Assembly: GCA_002436505.1 (NCBI GenBank)
Contig: DJML01000028.1
Span: 16,527-34,942, forward strand
Reading direction: 5' to 3'
Origin: Bacteroidetes bacterium UBA6491
GTDB lineage: Bacteria > Bacteroidota > Bacteroidia > NS11-12g > UBA9320
Length of the DNA: 18,416 nucleotides
A program made the translations under genes and the position numbers. The number at the start of each line of letters is the position of its first letter. Positions within the stretch are counted from its first letter, which is position 1. This document shows, in pieces, positions 1 through 6,912 of this stretch. Below the pieces are notes generated by a model that saw only the letters and a list, made by a program, of their open reading frames with translations, searched no databases and was not told the DNA's origin.

Positions 1-396
1 CTGATGGATCGGATTGATCTGCATGTGGAAGTAACTCCAGTGGCGTTCGATGATTTACAGGAAGGCCTGCAGACCGATAATAGCGACGTTATTCGCCAAA
101 GGGTTGAAAAGGCGAGAACCTTACAGCATAATAGGTATGCAGAATTTAATGGTGTCTTTAGCAATGCCCAACTAACGACTCGTCAAATGCAGGAGTATTG
201 CACAATAAGCGATTCAGGCAGGTCATTGCTGAAGAACTCCATGCGAAAATTACGATTATCTGCAAGGGCATACGACCGGATATTAAAGGTCGCACGAACC
301 ATTGCAGACCTTGATGGCAGTGAGGATATAAGACTTACACATTTGTCTGAAGCAATACAGTTCAGGAGTTTGGACCGGGAGAATTGGGCGGTGTAA
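1..396 (+). CDS. comM: YifB/ComM-type Mg-chelatase-like AAA+ ATPase, C-terminal part (partial)
   Basis: The reading frame is open from the first base and stops at 394-396, so only about 131 C-terminal residues of a family usually near 510 residues are present. The frame begins with LMDRIDLHVEV, the segment after the AAA+ sensor region, and ends with the family's hallmark tail RSLDRENW followed by AV. The middle part matches the C-terminal Mg-chelatase helical domain, with SxxARAYDRILKVARTIADL. In other bacteria ComM is a branch-migration helicase that helps integrate incoming DNA during transformation; that role is taken from the family. The ATG at position 4 is internal, not a start. A second, decayed copy of the last codons lies at 1759-1830. 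Confidence 0.93.
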   Translation: MMDRIDLHVEVTPVAFDDLQEGLQTDNSDVIRQRVEKARTLQHNRYAEFNGVFSNAQLTTRQMQEYCTISDSGRSLLKNSMRKLRLSARAYDRILKVARTIADLDGSEDIRLTHLSEAIQFRSLDRENWAV

Positions 397-513
397 ACAA
401 TGATTGAAGATAAAAGGTGTAAACTGAAATAATTCATAAGCAATCCTGACAACTATCAGTTCTCTTTTATTAAAAAAAACTTACCCGGCATTTTACAACT
501 AAAACATTCTGTT

Positions 514-1431
514 ATGAAAAAATCCCTTACATTTTTGGCAATCTTCTTTTTAGCCGTTCTTATTACAACGACAAACGGTTGTAAGGAAGATGACGACAAC
601 AACGATCCGGCACCTAATCCAGATGAGGTTGCATTTAACAATGCAGACGTCAATAACGGAGGACGACTTTACGACAAATTCTGGGCAAGCGAAACGGATT
701 TTACCTCTCCTTCCGATCCTACAGTGAAAATTGACGACATTAAGAATTATGGCGATTTTTACCGTTGTAAGCAATGTCATGCATGGGATCTTTTAGGAAA
801 CGCGGCCTCCTATATTGACCGCGGACCGACGGTGTCAAGACCTGATGTGTCTTCTTTAAATCTTTTTGCTAAGCTGGCTTCTCTGTCCAATCGGCAGATC
901 TTTGATAGAATCAAAAACACAGGTGGCGCTGCAGTTGATCCAGCCCGTACAGCGGATGGAACCAACACATCGTTGGGAGGAAATGACCATCCAGATTACG
1001 GTACAATTTTAACGGATGACCAAATCTGGGATCTGGTCAAATTCCTCAAAAAAGGCGTTTACGACGTGACGTTGTTGTACGACATCAATACCACGGGAAC
1101 CTATCCGAGTGGTTCACGGGATTTTACAAATGTAGGTAAGGACGGCGACGCCGCTGCCGGAACGTTGTTCTATAAAGAAAACTGCGCCGGATGCCATGGC
1201 GACAATGGCCGGGATGATGAAAATGGTCAAGTTATTGACATTAACGTCGATATCGGTCGATCCATGGGTGAATTTGCACGTGAAAAACCATACGAATTAC
1301 AACATAAAACCAGGTTTGGAAATCTTGGAAGCTCACCTAAAATGCTTGGAACCGACCATGTTCCTATAGCGGATGTGAAAAACATGCTGAAGGCTCTTGC
1401 CAATACAACCAACTACCCTGACCTCAATTAA
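514..1431 (+). CDS. Diheme c-type cytochrome lipoprotein
   Basis: The 305-residue protein starts with a lysine-rich, hydrophobic lipoprotein signal and a lipobox ending in NGC, giving Cys23 as lipidated residue, then an acidic, Asn/Pro-rich linker. Two CxxCH heme sites are visible: CKQCH at 85-89 and CAGCH at 224-228. The second sits in a normal class I cytochrome domain (GTLFYKENCAGCHGDNG), with Met277 in SSPKMLG as likely distal ligand. The first domain (about 40-185) has no methionine at all; its other histidine, His159 in NDHPDYG, could be the distal ligand, suggesting a bis-His heme. It is probably a periplasm-facing electron carrier anchored by lipid; partner and pathway cannot be read from the neighbours. 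The start fits the signal peptide. It lies between the two copies of the comM 3' end. Confidence 0.88.
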   Translation: MKKSLTFLAIFFLAVLITTTNGCKEDDDNNDPAPNPDEVAFNNADVNNGGRLYDKFWASETDFTSPSDPTVKIDDIKNYGDFYRCKQCHAWDLLGNAASYIDRGPTVSRPDVSSLNLFAKLASLSNRQIFDRIKNTGGAAVDPARTADGTNTSLGGNDHPDYGTILTDDQIWDLVKFLKKGVYDVTLLYDINTTGTYPSGSRDFTNVGKDGDAAAGTLFYKENCAGCHGDNGRDDENGQVIDINVDIGRSMGEFAREKPYELQHKTRFGNLGSSPKMLGTDHVPIADVKNMLKALANTTNYPDLN

Positions 1432-1462
1432 TCAGGTGGATGATTGACCGTAATTGGCAATG

Positions 1463-1479
1463 TTTAAATAGTATTTAAA
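1463..1479. repeat. Perfect 7-bp AT-only inverted repeat
   Basis: TTTAAAT (1463-1469), a 3-base loop, then ATTTAAA (1473-1479). It lies 32 bases after the cytochrome stop codon. The AT-only stem is weak and no T-run follows, so a terminator role is doubtful. It is the first of four dyads in this interval. Confidence 0.5.
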
Positions 1480-1511
1480 GAGCAAGTATGATTATGTAGA
1501 CATCTGGTTTC

Positions 1512-1546
1512 CAGCATCTACTGGTGGTAATATTCCAGAGATGCTG
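1512..1546. repeat. Stem-loop of 8 + 4 bp
   Basis: CAGCATCT (1512-1519) pairs perfectly with AGATGCTG (1539-1546). After a single bulged A, CTGG (1521-1524) pairs with CCAG (1535-1538) around a 10-base loop. The structure is stable looking but has no T-run, so it looks more like a structured RNA or protein site than a classic terminator. Confidence 0.55.
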
Positions 1547-1550
1547 TTAC

Positions 1551-1574
1551 CCGAATAGGTTTTGCTACCTACGG
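1551..1574 (+). repeat. Small bulged hairpin
   Basis: CCG (1551-1553) pairs with CGG (1572-1574), and TAGGT (1556-1560) with ACCTA (1567-1571) around the loop TTTGCT. Two A residues bulge on the 5' side. It is followed by ATTTTC, a very short T-run. It begins four bases after the preceding hairpin. Confidence 0.4.
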
Positions 1575-1601
1575 ATTTTCTAAATCAACTAAAATGAAAT
1601 T

Positions 1602-1641
1602 ATAAATGTAAAGGTGACCCCAGGGCCACCTTTACATTTAT
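1602..1641. terminator. 15-bp perfect inverted repeat, probable terminator for the cytochrome gene
   Basis: TAAATGTAAAGGTG (1603-1616) is perfectly complementary to CACCTTTACATTTA (1627-1640), and A1602 with T1641 adds a fifteenth pair. The loop is GC-rich. The outer stem supplies A and T runs on both sides, so it could end transcription from either direction, although no separate T-run follows. It stands about 170 bases after the cytochrome stop, which is far for a simple terminator. Confidence 0.55.
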
Positions 1642-1758
1642 CAACCATCCGGGTTATCCGATGAGTTAATTTTGAAGAAGCACCTTTGCTTGTAATATTG
1701 GTTGGATCTTAACTTAAAAAAATACAATGTTTCCTTTATTTGCTGCAATGTGCAACTC

Positions 1759-1830
1759 AGCAAACGACAGGTTCAATTAATCGAAGCGGTCCGGTTCAGG
1801 AGCCTGGACAGGGAGAACTGGGCGGTGTAA
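1759..1830 (+). pseudogene. Remnant of a second comM 3' end
   Basis: In the frame ending with the stop at 1828-1830 the last 14 sense codons read EAVRFRSLDRENWA plus V, against EAIQFRSLDRENWA plus V at the end of the comM gene at 1-396. The final 36 bases differ at four places, all synonymous. Homology fades before about 1765. The frame is closed by a stop at 1714-1716 and holds no ATG, so it is not a gene. It may be the ancestral 3' end of comM displaced by a 1.4-kb insertion or rearrangement. Confidence 0.75.
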
Positions 1831-2007
1831 GGTGAGTAAATAGATCATTAGATCAATGCATCATTATCATCTTCATGTAGAAAAGAGGTATGTAATTTAA
1901 GGATCATATTTCTGTCATAACTCAGGTCAAGGAATTTTTAAGCCTGATCACGAGCAACGTTCCGGCCGGAGCAACAGTCAATGGAGTGTATCAATTACTT
2001 ATTTAAA

Positions 2008-2547
2008 ATGAAAAGATTAACAATTACTTCAATAGTAGGGTTTGCCCTGCTTACATTCATGGTCAGTTCCTGCGGGGATAATTCTTCTGACCCAAAACCA
2101 AAATCCGGTAACAATGATCCGGTGCCAATCGAAGGCACTTATGTCGGAACCTGGGAGCTTCCTAACGAGAACATGCCAAATGACAATCTAAAACAGAACT
2201 ATGAGAAACTTGTACTTATCGTAGGTGAAGATGACAGTTACGAATGGACCTATTACAGAAAAGATGGGAACAAAACTGTTTTTACAGGGATCACCACTCA
2301 GCAAAGAACCAATCATAAACATTCATCTGGTTCAGCCATATGGTCGTATTCAATTTGGGTCAGCGAGATCAATGGAAAGTCTGCCCCAGGAGGATGGGAC
2401 GGCTTATTTACCTTTGAAAACGCTAACAAACTAATCATCAATGTTGAGCCTAGAGTAGACGGATGGTCAAAATGGCCAACTCCTGAAAATGGGGTGGGAA
2501 GCGGACAGAACGGACAGGAAAGTGTATACCTGTTTAATAAAAAATGA
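2008..2547 (+). CDS. Small lipoprotein of unknown function
   Basis: I choose the ATG at 2008, not the in-frame ATG at 1981, because it places the MKR signal start and the lipobox MVSSC in register with Cys22 as the lipidated residue. The mature part, about 158 residues, begins with a Gly/Asn/Asp/Pro-rich linker and continues with alternating polar and hydrophobic stretches containing GTYVGTWELP and YEWTYYRKDG, consistent with a small beta-rich domain of the lipocalin-like kind seen in many Bacteroidota lipoproteins. No catalytic motif is recognised. It is followed by a strong terminator, so it is probably transcribed alone. Confidence 0.7.
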   Translation: MKRLTITSIVGFALLTFMVSSCGDNSSDPKPKSGNNDPVPIEGTYVGTWELPNENMPNDNLKQNYEKLVLIVGEDDSYEWTYYRKDGNKTVFTGITTQQRTNHKHSSGSAIWSYSIWVSEINGKSAPGGWDGLFTFENANKLIINVEPRVDGWSKWPTPENGVGSGQNGQESVYLFNKK

Positions 2548-2572
2548 TCGGATAGTCCCGGCAGATAGTATT

Positions 2573-2628
2573 CGTCGTCAAAGCATCAAGGCATTAATTG
2601 GTCTTTATGTTTTGGCGACGTTTTTTTT
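2573..2628 (+). terminator. Rho-independent terminator after the lipoprotein gene
   Basis: The left arm 2573-2586 (CGTCGTCAAAGCAT) pairs along 14 positions with the right arm 2607-2620 (ATGTTTTGGCGACG), 12 Watson-Crick and two G-U pairs, with a 20-base loop. Eight T residues follow directly at 2621-2628. It starts 25 bases after the lipoprotein stop and points along the plus strand. Confidence 0.88.
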
Positions 2629-2710
2629 GTAAGTGCTGACTGTCAGCAAAATCACCATTCAATTAATGAAATTACCTGATCGAAACCAGGATCAGTCTAT
2701 ACTAATAACG

Positions 2711-4093
2711 CTAGCCTAGTTTCTCAAATCGCGCCTGAAAGAACCTTAGATACTCCGGTTCATATATCATTTTCAAACCCTTGACTTTGTCCCTTTCATT
2801 ATATACAGATTGTACCGATTCGGCCACAACATCCATGTGCGCCTGCGTATATACCCTTCTTGGTATGGTAAGTCGTACAAGCTCTAACTCAGGATGATTG
2901 TTCTCTCCAGTTATTTTATCCCTGCCGGCCGAGACGATACCGCGTTCCATTGCCCTTACACCTGAGTCTTCATATATTTCTGCGGCCAGTGACTGAGCCG
3001 GAAACTGTTCCTGTGTCAGATGAGGCAGGAATTTTTTGGCATCTATGAATACACCGTGAGTTCCTATCGGTTTTACAATCGGTACTCCTGCATTGAGCAG
3101 CTTTTTCCCGAGATACAGCACTTGCCCGACGCGGGCCCTGATGTGATCATCACTTACTGATTCGCTGATACCGATGGCCATCGCCTCCATGTCACGTCCG
3201 GCCAGCCCACCATAGGTGTGCAGCCCTTCATAAATTACAACCATGTTGCGGGCCTGGTTGAAAATTTCTTCATCATTTACAGCAAGGAACCCTCCAATGT
3301 TGACCAGGGCATCTTTCTTGGCACTCATCGTTGCCGCATCTGTGAGATCACAGATTTCACGTACGATCTGTTTTACCGCTTTATCCTGATAACCTTTCTC
3401 GTTCTGCTGTATCATATAGGCATTTTCCGCAACACGGGTCATGTCATGCACAATTGGGATGCCATATTTAGCTGTCAGTGCCCTTAAAGCTTTTAAATTG
3501 GCCATTGAAATGGGTTGTCCTCCGGCCATATTTACAGTAGTCGCAATGCTTACATAAGGGATCTTGTCAGCACCTTTCTCTTTTATAAGATCTTCCAGCC
3601 TCTGAAGATCGCAATCGCCTTTAAAAAGATGCGTGCTTTCAGGATCATGTGCCTCTTTAATGATAATGTCAACAAAAGTTCCTCCGGCCAGTTCCTGATG
3701 CAGACGGGTTGTGGTGAAGTACATGTTTCCCGGAACGAAATCGCCATCCTTGATCATTATTTTTGAAAGGATATGCTCGGCACCACGTCCCTGATGCGTA
3801 GGCACAAGATATTTGTAGCCATAGTACTTATGGATGGCTTCTTCCAAATGGTAGAAGTTCTCACTTCCGGCGTATGCCTCGTCACCCATCATCATCGCAG
3901 CCCACTGTCTGTCACTCATTGCTGAGGTCCCGCTATCAGTAAGAAGGTCAATGTAAACTTGCCGCGACCTTAAAAGAAACGTATTGTAGCCGGCTTCTTT
4001 TATATAAGTTTCTCGCTCTTCTCGAGTAGTAATGAATAGTGGCTCCACCATCTTTATCTTATATGGTTCTGCCCACGATCTGCTTGTTTGCAT
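2711..4093 (-). CDS. tpl: Tyrosine phenol-lyase (beta-tyrosinase)
   Basis: This 460-residue PLP enzyme of the beta-eliminating lyase family splits L-tyrosine into phenol, pyruvate and ammonia in the cytoplasm. It matches the tyrosine-specific branch and not tryptophanase. The PLP lysine is Lys260 in MSAKKD. Counterparts of the Citrobacter freundii enzyme's key residues are all present at a constant offset of three: Tyr74, Arg103, Thr127 (in YFTTT), Asn188, Asp217, Arg220, Met382 and Arg384 (in AMERG), Arg407 and Phe451 (RFFQARF). Thr127 and Arg384 are the residues known to contact the phenol hydroxyl. Length is normal. It follows the tryptophanase gene by about 48 bases on the same strand and is probably co-transcribed. 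The ATG start at 4091-4093 gives a short N-terminal extension over C. freundii. Confidence 0.93.
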   Translation of the reverse strand: MQTSRSWAEPYKIKMVEPLFITTREERETYIKEAGYNTFLLRSRQVYIDLLTDSGTSAMSDRQWAAMMMGDEAYAGSENFYHLEEAIHKYYGYKYLVPTHQGRGAEHILSKIMIKDGDFVPGNMYFTTTRLHQELAGGTFVDIIIKEAHDPESTHLFKGDCDLQRLEDLIKEKGADKIPYVSIATTVNMAGGQPISMANLKALRALTAKYGIPIVHDMTRVAENAYMIQQNEKGYQDKAVKQIVREICDLTDAATMSAKKDALVNIGGFLAVNDEEIFNQARNMVVIYEGLHTYGGLAGRDMEAMAIGISESVSDDHIRARVGQVLYLGKKLLNAGVPIVKPIGTHGVFIDAKKFLPHLTQEQFPAQSLAAEIYEDSGVRAMERGIVSAGRDKITGENNHPELELVRLTIPRRVYTQAHMDVVAESVQSVYNERDKVKGLKMIYEPEYLRFFQARFEKLG

Positions 4094-4141
4094 TTTCTTG
4101 TTTTTATCTGTGTTTTATAATTTATTTCACTCCGAACCGGA

Positions 4142-5518
4142 TCAGACCGGTTTGAATTTAGCGGTAAAATGTCTTAGGAATTTTGGTTCCTGAATGATCT
4201 CATACCCACGCACTGCCTCGCGGTCTTCCAGAAGAAATCCAAAGGTTTCAATAACAAACTGGATATGACTTTGTGTATAGACCCTTCTAGGTATTGCCAG
4301 GCGTACAAGTTCCATCGAGGCAGGCACCAGCTTGCCTTTTTCATCGTATTTCCCGAACATCACTGAACCGATCTCCACAGAACGTATGCCTCCTTCTTTA
4401 TAAAGTTCGCATACCAGTGCCTGTCCCGGGTATTGATCTACCGGTATGTGAGGATAGAATAATTTAGCATCGATATAAACGGCATGTCCGCCTATCGGTA
4501 GCATTAAGGGTACGCCCATTGCACTCAGGTGGTCTCCCAGGAATGCAGTGCTTTTCATCCGGTAGGTCAGGTAATCGGCATCAAAAACTTCTTCCAGTCC
4601 GATGGCAATGGCTTCCATATCCCTGCCCGAAAGTCCGCCATAGGTAGTGAACCCTTCAGTGATGATAAGAATGTTGGTGCATTCATCGGCAAGTGCTTTG
4701 TCCTTAAGTGCAAGAAATCCTCCCATGTTCACCAGGGCATCTTTTTTTGCACTCATAACAGCACCATCACAAAGCGAGAACATCTCCTGTGCGATGGATT
4801 TATACGACTTATCTTCATATCCTTCTTCCCTGTGATGAATGAAATAAGAGTTTTCTGCGATCCGGCAACAGTCCAGTAAAAACAGGACGTTGTTTTCTTT
4901 GCAAATCGAACGGATCTCTCTCGCATTGGCCATACTGACAGGTTGCCCGCCACCACTGTTATTCGTTACGGTAAGTATCACGGCTCCGATGTTTGAGGCT
5001 CCTTTATCTTTGATCAGTGCTTTTAGTTTTTCAGTATCAAGATTTCCTTTGAAAGGGTGTATCCAGTCTGTTTCAGTAGCATGTTCAATTGGAATGTCAA
5101 TGGCTTCAGCACCTGAAAACTCGATATTGGCTCTCGTTGTGTCGAAATGTGTATTGCTGATAAATGTTTTTCCTTTGCCACCAAGTAAACTGTAAATTAT
5201 TCGCTCTGCTGCCCTGCCCTGATGGGTCGGCAGGATATATTCGAAACCGGTAAGGCCCTGAACAACTTCCTGCATTTTTCTCCATGATCTGCTGCCGGCA
5301 TAAGCTTCATCCCCTTTTATTATACCTGCCCACTGGTCAACACTCATTGCACTGGTTCCGCTGTCAGTAAGGAGATCGATCATAACCTGGTCGGATGTGA
5401 GTAGGAACGGATTGTAATGTGCCTCCTTCAAATATTCCGTGCGTTCTTCTATTGTACTGAGCTTGAATTGCTCAATTGATTTAATCCTGAATGGTTCAAT
5501 AATTGTCTTATGATGCAT
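4142..5518 (-). CDS. tnaA: Tryptophanase (L-tryptophan indole-lyase)
   Basis: A PLP-dependent beta-eliminating lyase that converts L-tryptophan to indole, pyruvate and ammonia. I place the start at the ATG ending at 5518, which gives 458 residues; an in-frame ATG ending at 5539 would add MHVIKNN. In the numbering from 5539 the PLP lysine is Lys266 (MSAKKD), Asp133 sits in HFDTT where the tyrosine enzyme has Thr, VEIG at 388-391 replaces the MERG of tyrosine phenol-lyase, and His457 stands in RHFTAKF. These match Lys270, Asp137, Val394 and His463 of the E. coli enzyme, so tryptophan is the predicted substrate. It is the first gene of the pair with tpl. Its upstream region carries dyads and a small ORF, described separately. 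Confidence 0.92.
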   Translation of the reverse strand: MHHKTIIEPFRIKSIEQFKLSTIEERTEYLKEAHYNPFLLTSDQVMIDLLTDSGTSAMSVDQWAGIIKGDEAYAGSRSWRKMQEVVQGLTGFEYILPTHQGRAAERIIYSLLGGKGKTFISNTHFDTTRANIEFSGAEAIDIPIEHATETDWIHPFKGNLDTEKLKALIKDKGASNIGAVILTVTNNSGGGQPVSMANAREIRSICKENNVLFLLDCCRIAENSYFIHHREEGYEDKSYKSIAQEMFSLCDGAVMSAKKDALVNMGGFLALKDKALADECTNILIITEGFTTYGGLSGRDMEAIAIGLEEVFDADYLTYRMKSTAFLGDHLSAMGVPLMLPIGGHAVYIDAKLFYPHIPVDQYPGQALVCELYKEGGIRSVEIGSVMFGKYDEKGKLVPASMELVRLAIPRRVYTQSHIQFVIETFGFLLEDREAVRGYEIIQEPKFLRHFTAKFKPV

Positions 5519-5566
5519 ATTATTTTTAATAACATGCATAATTAGGCCTTGATGGCCGAAAAGAAT

Positions 5567-5580
5567 ATGACTGGAGTCAT
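5567..5580. promoter_or_regulatory. Perfect 6-2-6 dyad upstream of tnaA
   Basis: ATGACT, a GG spacer, then AGTCAT, 28 bases before the longer tnaA start. The symmetry and place suit an operator or a small RNA hairpin. No binding protein can be named. Confidence 0.35.
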
Positions 5581-5621
5581 TTATCGATCATCATTTTCTA
5601 TTCGTGTTTCGTAAATAAAAA

Positions 5622-5687
5622 TTACATAAAACGCATTAAATCAGCTAGATAAGTAAAATATTCCCATTCTTTTAAGGGCTCGTTCAT
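5622..5687 (-). other. Candidate 21-codon leader ORF upstream of tnaA
   Basis: Reading leftwards from the ATG at 5687, a 21-codon frame ends in TAA at 5622-5624. The predicted peptide begins MNEPLKEWEYFTY and contains one tryptophan (residue 8), two tyrosines (10 and 13) and two phenylalanines. It stops 82 bases before the longer tnaA start. In E. coli a 24-residue TnaC peptide with an essential Trp controls tnaA by stalling at free tryptophan. This frame lacks the terminal proline and the Trp-Asp spacing of that peptide, so the resemblance is in position and composition only. A frame this short can arise by chance. Confidence 0.3.
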
Positions 5688-5701
5688 GTATGATATTTTA
5701 C
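5653..5701. promoter_or_regulatory. 9-bp inverted repeat around the leader ORF start
   Basis: GTAAAATAT (5653-5661) and ATATTTTAC (5693-5701) are perfect reverse complements, 31 bases apart. On the minus-strand transcript the start codon and the tryptophan codon of the candidate leader ORF would lie in the loop. A second small dyad, TGGTC-GTT-GACCA, is at 5708-5720. Both could be regulator sites for the tnaA-tpl operon or for the divergent gene at 5827. Confidence 0.35.
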
Positions 5702-5826
5702 ATAATATGGTCGTTGACCACATTTTTATGTCATTATTGGTGCTGACTTTATTAAGGAATGCATTTAGATTTAAATAGCAATATTGTCTTCAGTGCCTTA
5801 AACCTAAAATCGTAAATTAGTCCATT

Positions 5827-6609
5827 ATGTGTTATAGCCTTAAAGATGTTGCATACCGGAATCTCCAGATCGCCTTGAGGTATTCTTATCCTGAGGAACG
5901 ACTTGATGAATTGAAAGATCTTTATGAGGAACTTCGAAAAACGGTTCCTGCCATGCACTACGTAAATGGTTTTGAACATCCGGAGCTGATCGGTCTAATT
6001 ACTGAGAACAGCAGATTGAAAGTGTCCAAAATGCAATGGGGGTTGATTCCCCGATGGGCCAAAGATCCGGTGACAGCTGCTAAGATCAGCAACCAAACCC
6101 TTAATGCAAGGGGTGAGACACTTTTTGAAAAACCATCCTTTCGAAATGCAGCACGTCATCATCGCTGTATAATTCCTGTTGACGGCTTTTATGAGTATCA
6201 CGATAAGAACGGATTGAAAATACCCTACCACATTAAAATGAAGAACAGCAATAAAATGCTGCTTGCAGGTTTGTGGGAGGACTGGCAATCACCAGACGGC
6301 AATATGGAACGCCGGACCTTTTCGATAGTGACCACAAAGGGAAGCCCGATGCTGTCAGAGATACACAATAAACCCAGTGGTTCTCAAGGGCCAAGAATGC
6401 CTGTGATCCTTCATCCGGAGATGGCAGAGAAATGGTTGCTACCGGACAATCAATCTGCTGACGCGGAACCCTCCGATCTAGAAGACCTTATACTCCCTTA
6501 CGACGACAACGAACTTTTAGCCTATACTGTTCGTAAACTGGCAGGAAAAGATGGCATTGGGAATGATCCGCGCGCGTCAGAACCATTTGAATATAATGGT
6601 GATCAATGA
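5827..6609 (+). CDS. SRAP-domain protein (YedK/HMCES family)
   Basis: A 260-residue protein of the SOS-response-associated peptidase family, which forms a thiazolidine crosslink with abasic sites in single-stranded DNA and shields them. The invariant Cys2 directly after the initiator Met fixes the start. Other family residues are visible: WGLIPRWAKD at 71-80, Asn93 and Arg95 in LNARGET, Glu123 in VDGFYEY, and His180 in the EIH motif before RMPVIL. Between His180 and RMPVIL there are nine residues (NKPSGSQGP), several more than I expect in relatives, where a short NTKK-type link is usual. The gene is transcribed away from tnaA and seems monocistronic; no LexA site was recognised. Confidence 0.93.
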   Translation: MCYSLKDVAYRNLQIALRYSYPEERLDELKDLYEELRKTVPAMHYVNGFEHPELIGLITENSRLKVSKMQWGLIPRWAKDPVTAAKISNQTLNARGETLFEKPSFRNAARHHRCIIPVDGFYEYHDKNGLKIPYHIKMKNSNKMLLAGLWEDWQSPDGNMERRTFSIVTTKGSPMLSEIHNKPSGSQGPRMPVILHPEMAEKWLLPDNQSADAEPSDLEDLILPYDDNELLAYTVRKLAGKDGIGNDPRASEPFEYNGDQ

Positions 6610-6912
6610 AGGTAGAACCTACTTGACTTGCTTTACAGGAAGCAAATTGTCGGTCAACGTTCTTGTTGTTGCAAACATTCCATTGCCGTAATCAAACTTA
6701 CTCCTGATCTATCTGAGCAGGTCATACAGAAACTGAGATAAATCATCAGACAGTTAAAGATTGAAAATTATACATTCGCTTACGGATGAATTCTAATCTA
6801 CCTGGTTTTAAGTATAGAATATGGGTTCATTTCTCTCATTTACTTCTTCCAGTCTTTCTACTGATGCAGTGTCCGTATCAGTAAGCGCATCAACGACATT
6901 AATCTATCAGCT
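6610..6912. other. Gene-free interval
   Basis: No credible coding frame was found. A 6-bp hairpin (TTGCTT at 6628-6633 with AAGCAA at 6640-6645) lies 18 bases after the SRAP stop but has no T-run, so it is at best a weak terminator. I see no clear promoter box before the gene at 6913. Confidence 0.5.

Larger units (their letters stand above)
1432..2007. other. Long gene-poor interval with hairpins and a comM remnant
   Basis: No credible complete coding frame is seen over these 576 bases. The interval holds four inverted repeats between 1463 and 1641, then a short remnant of a comM 3' end at 1759-1830. Before the next gene there is a perfect 10-base palindrome (TCCGGCCGGA, 1961-1970) between two copies of GAGCAAC at 1952-1958 and 1969-1975, the second overlapping the palindrome's last two bases. 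I see no tRNA or recognisable riboswitch. Confidence 0.6.

Noticed and set aside
422..470. Possible terminator after comM (AACTGA with TCAGTT, CTGA with TCAG)
   Set aside because: The stems are only 4 to 6 bp with a long loop, and the following T-rich part is interrupted; support is too weak to list.
2635..2647. Small palindrome GCTGAC-T-GTCAGC near the tpl end
   Set aside because: The stem has a one-base loop and no T-run on the minus strand, so it does not make a convincing terminator for tpl.
5542..5580. 12-codon ORF (MTPVIFFSAIKA) ending just before tnaA
   Set aside because: It has no Trp or Tyr and is too short to separate from chance; the 21-codon ORF further upstream is a better leader candidate.
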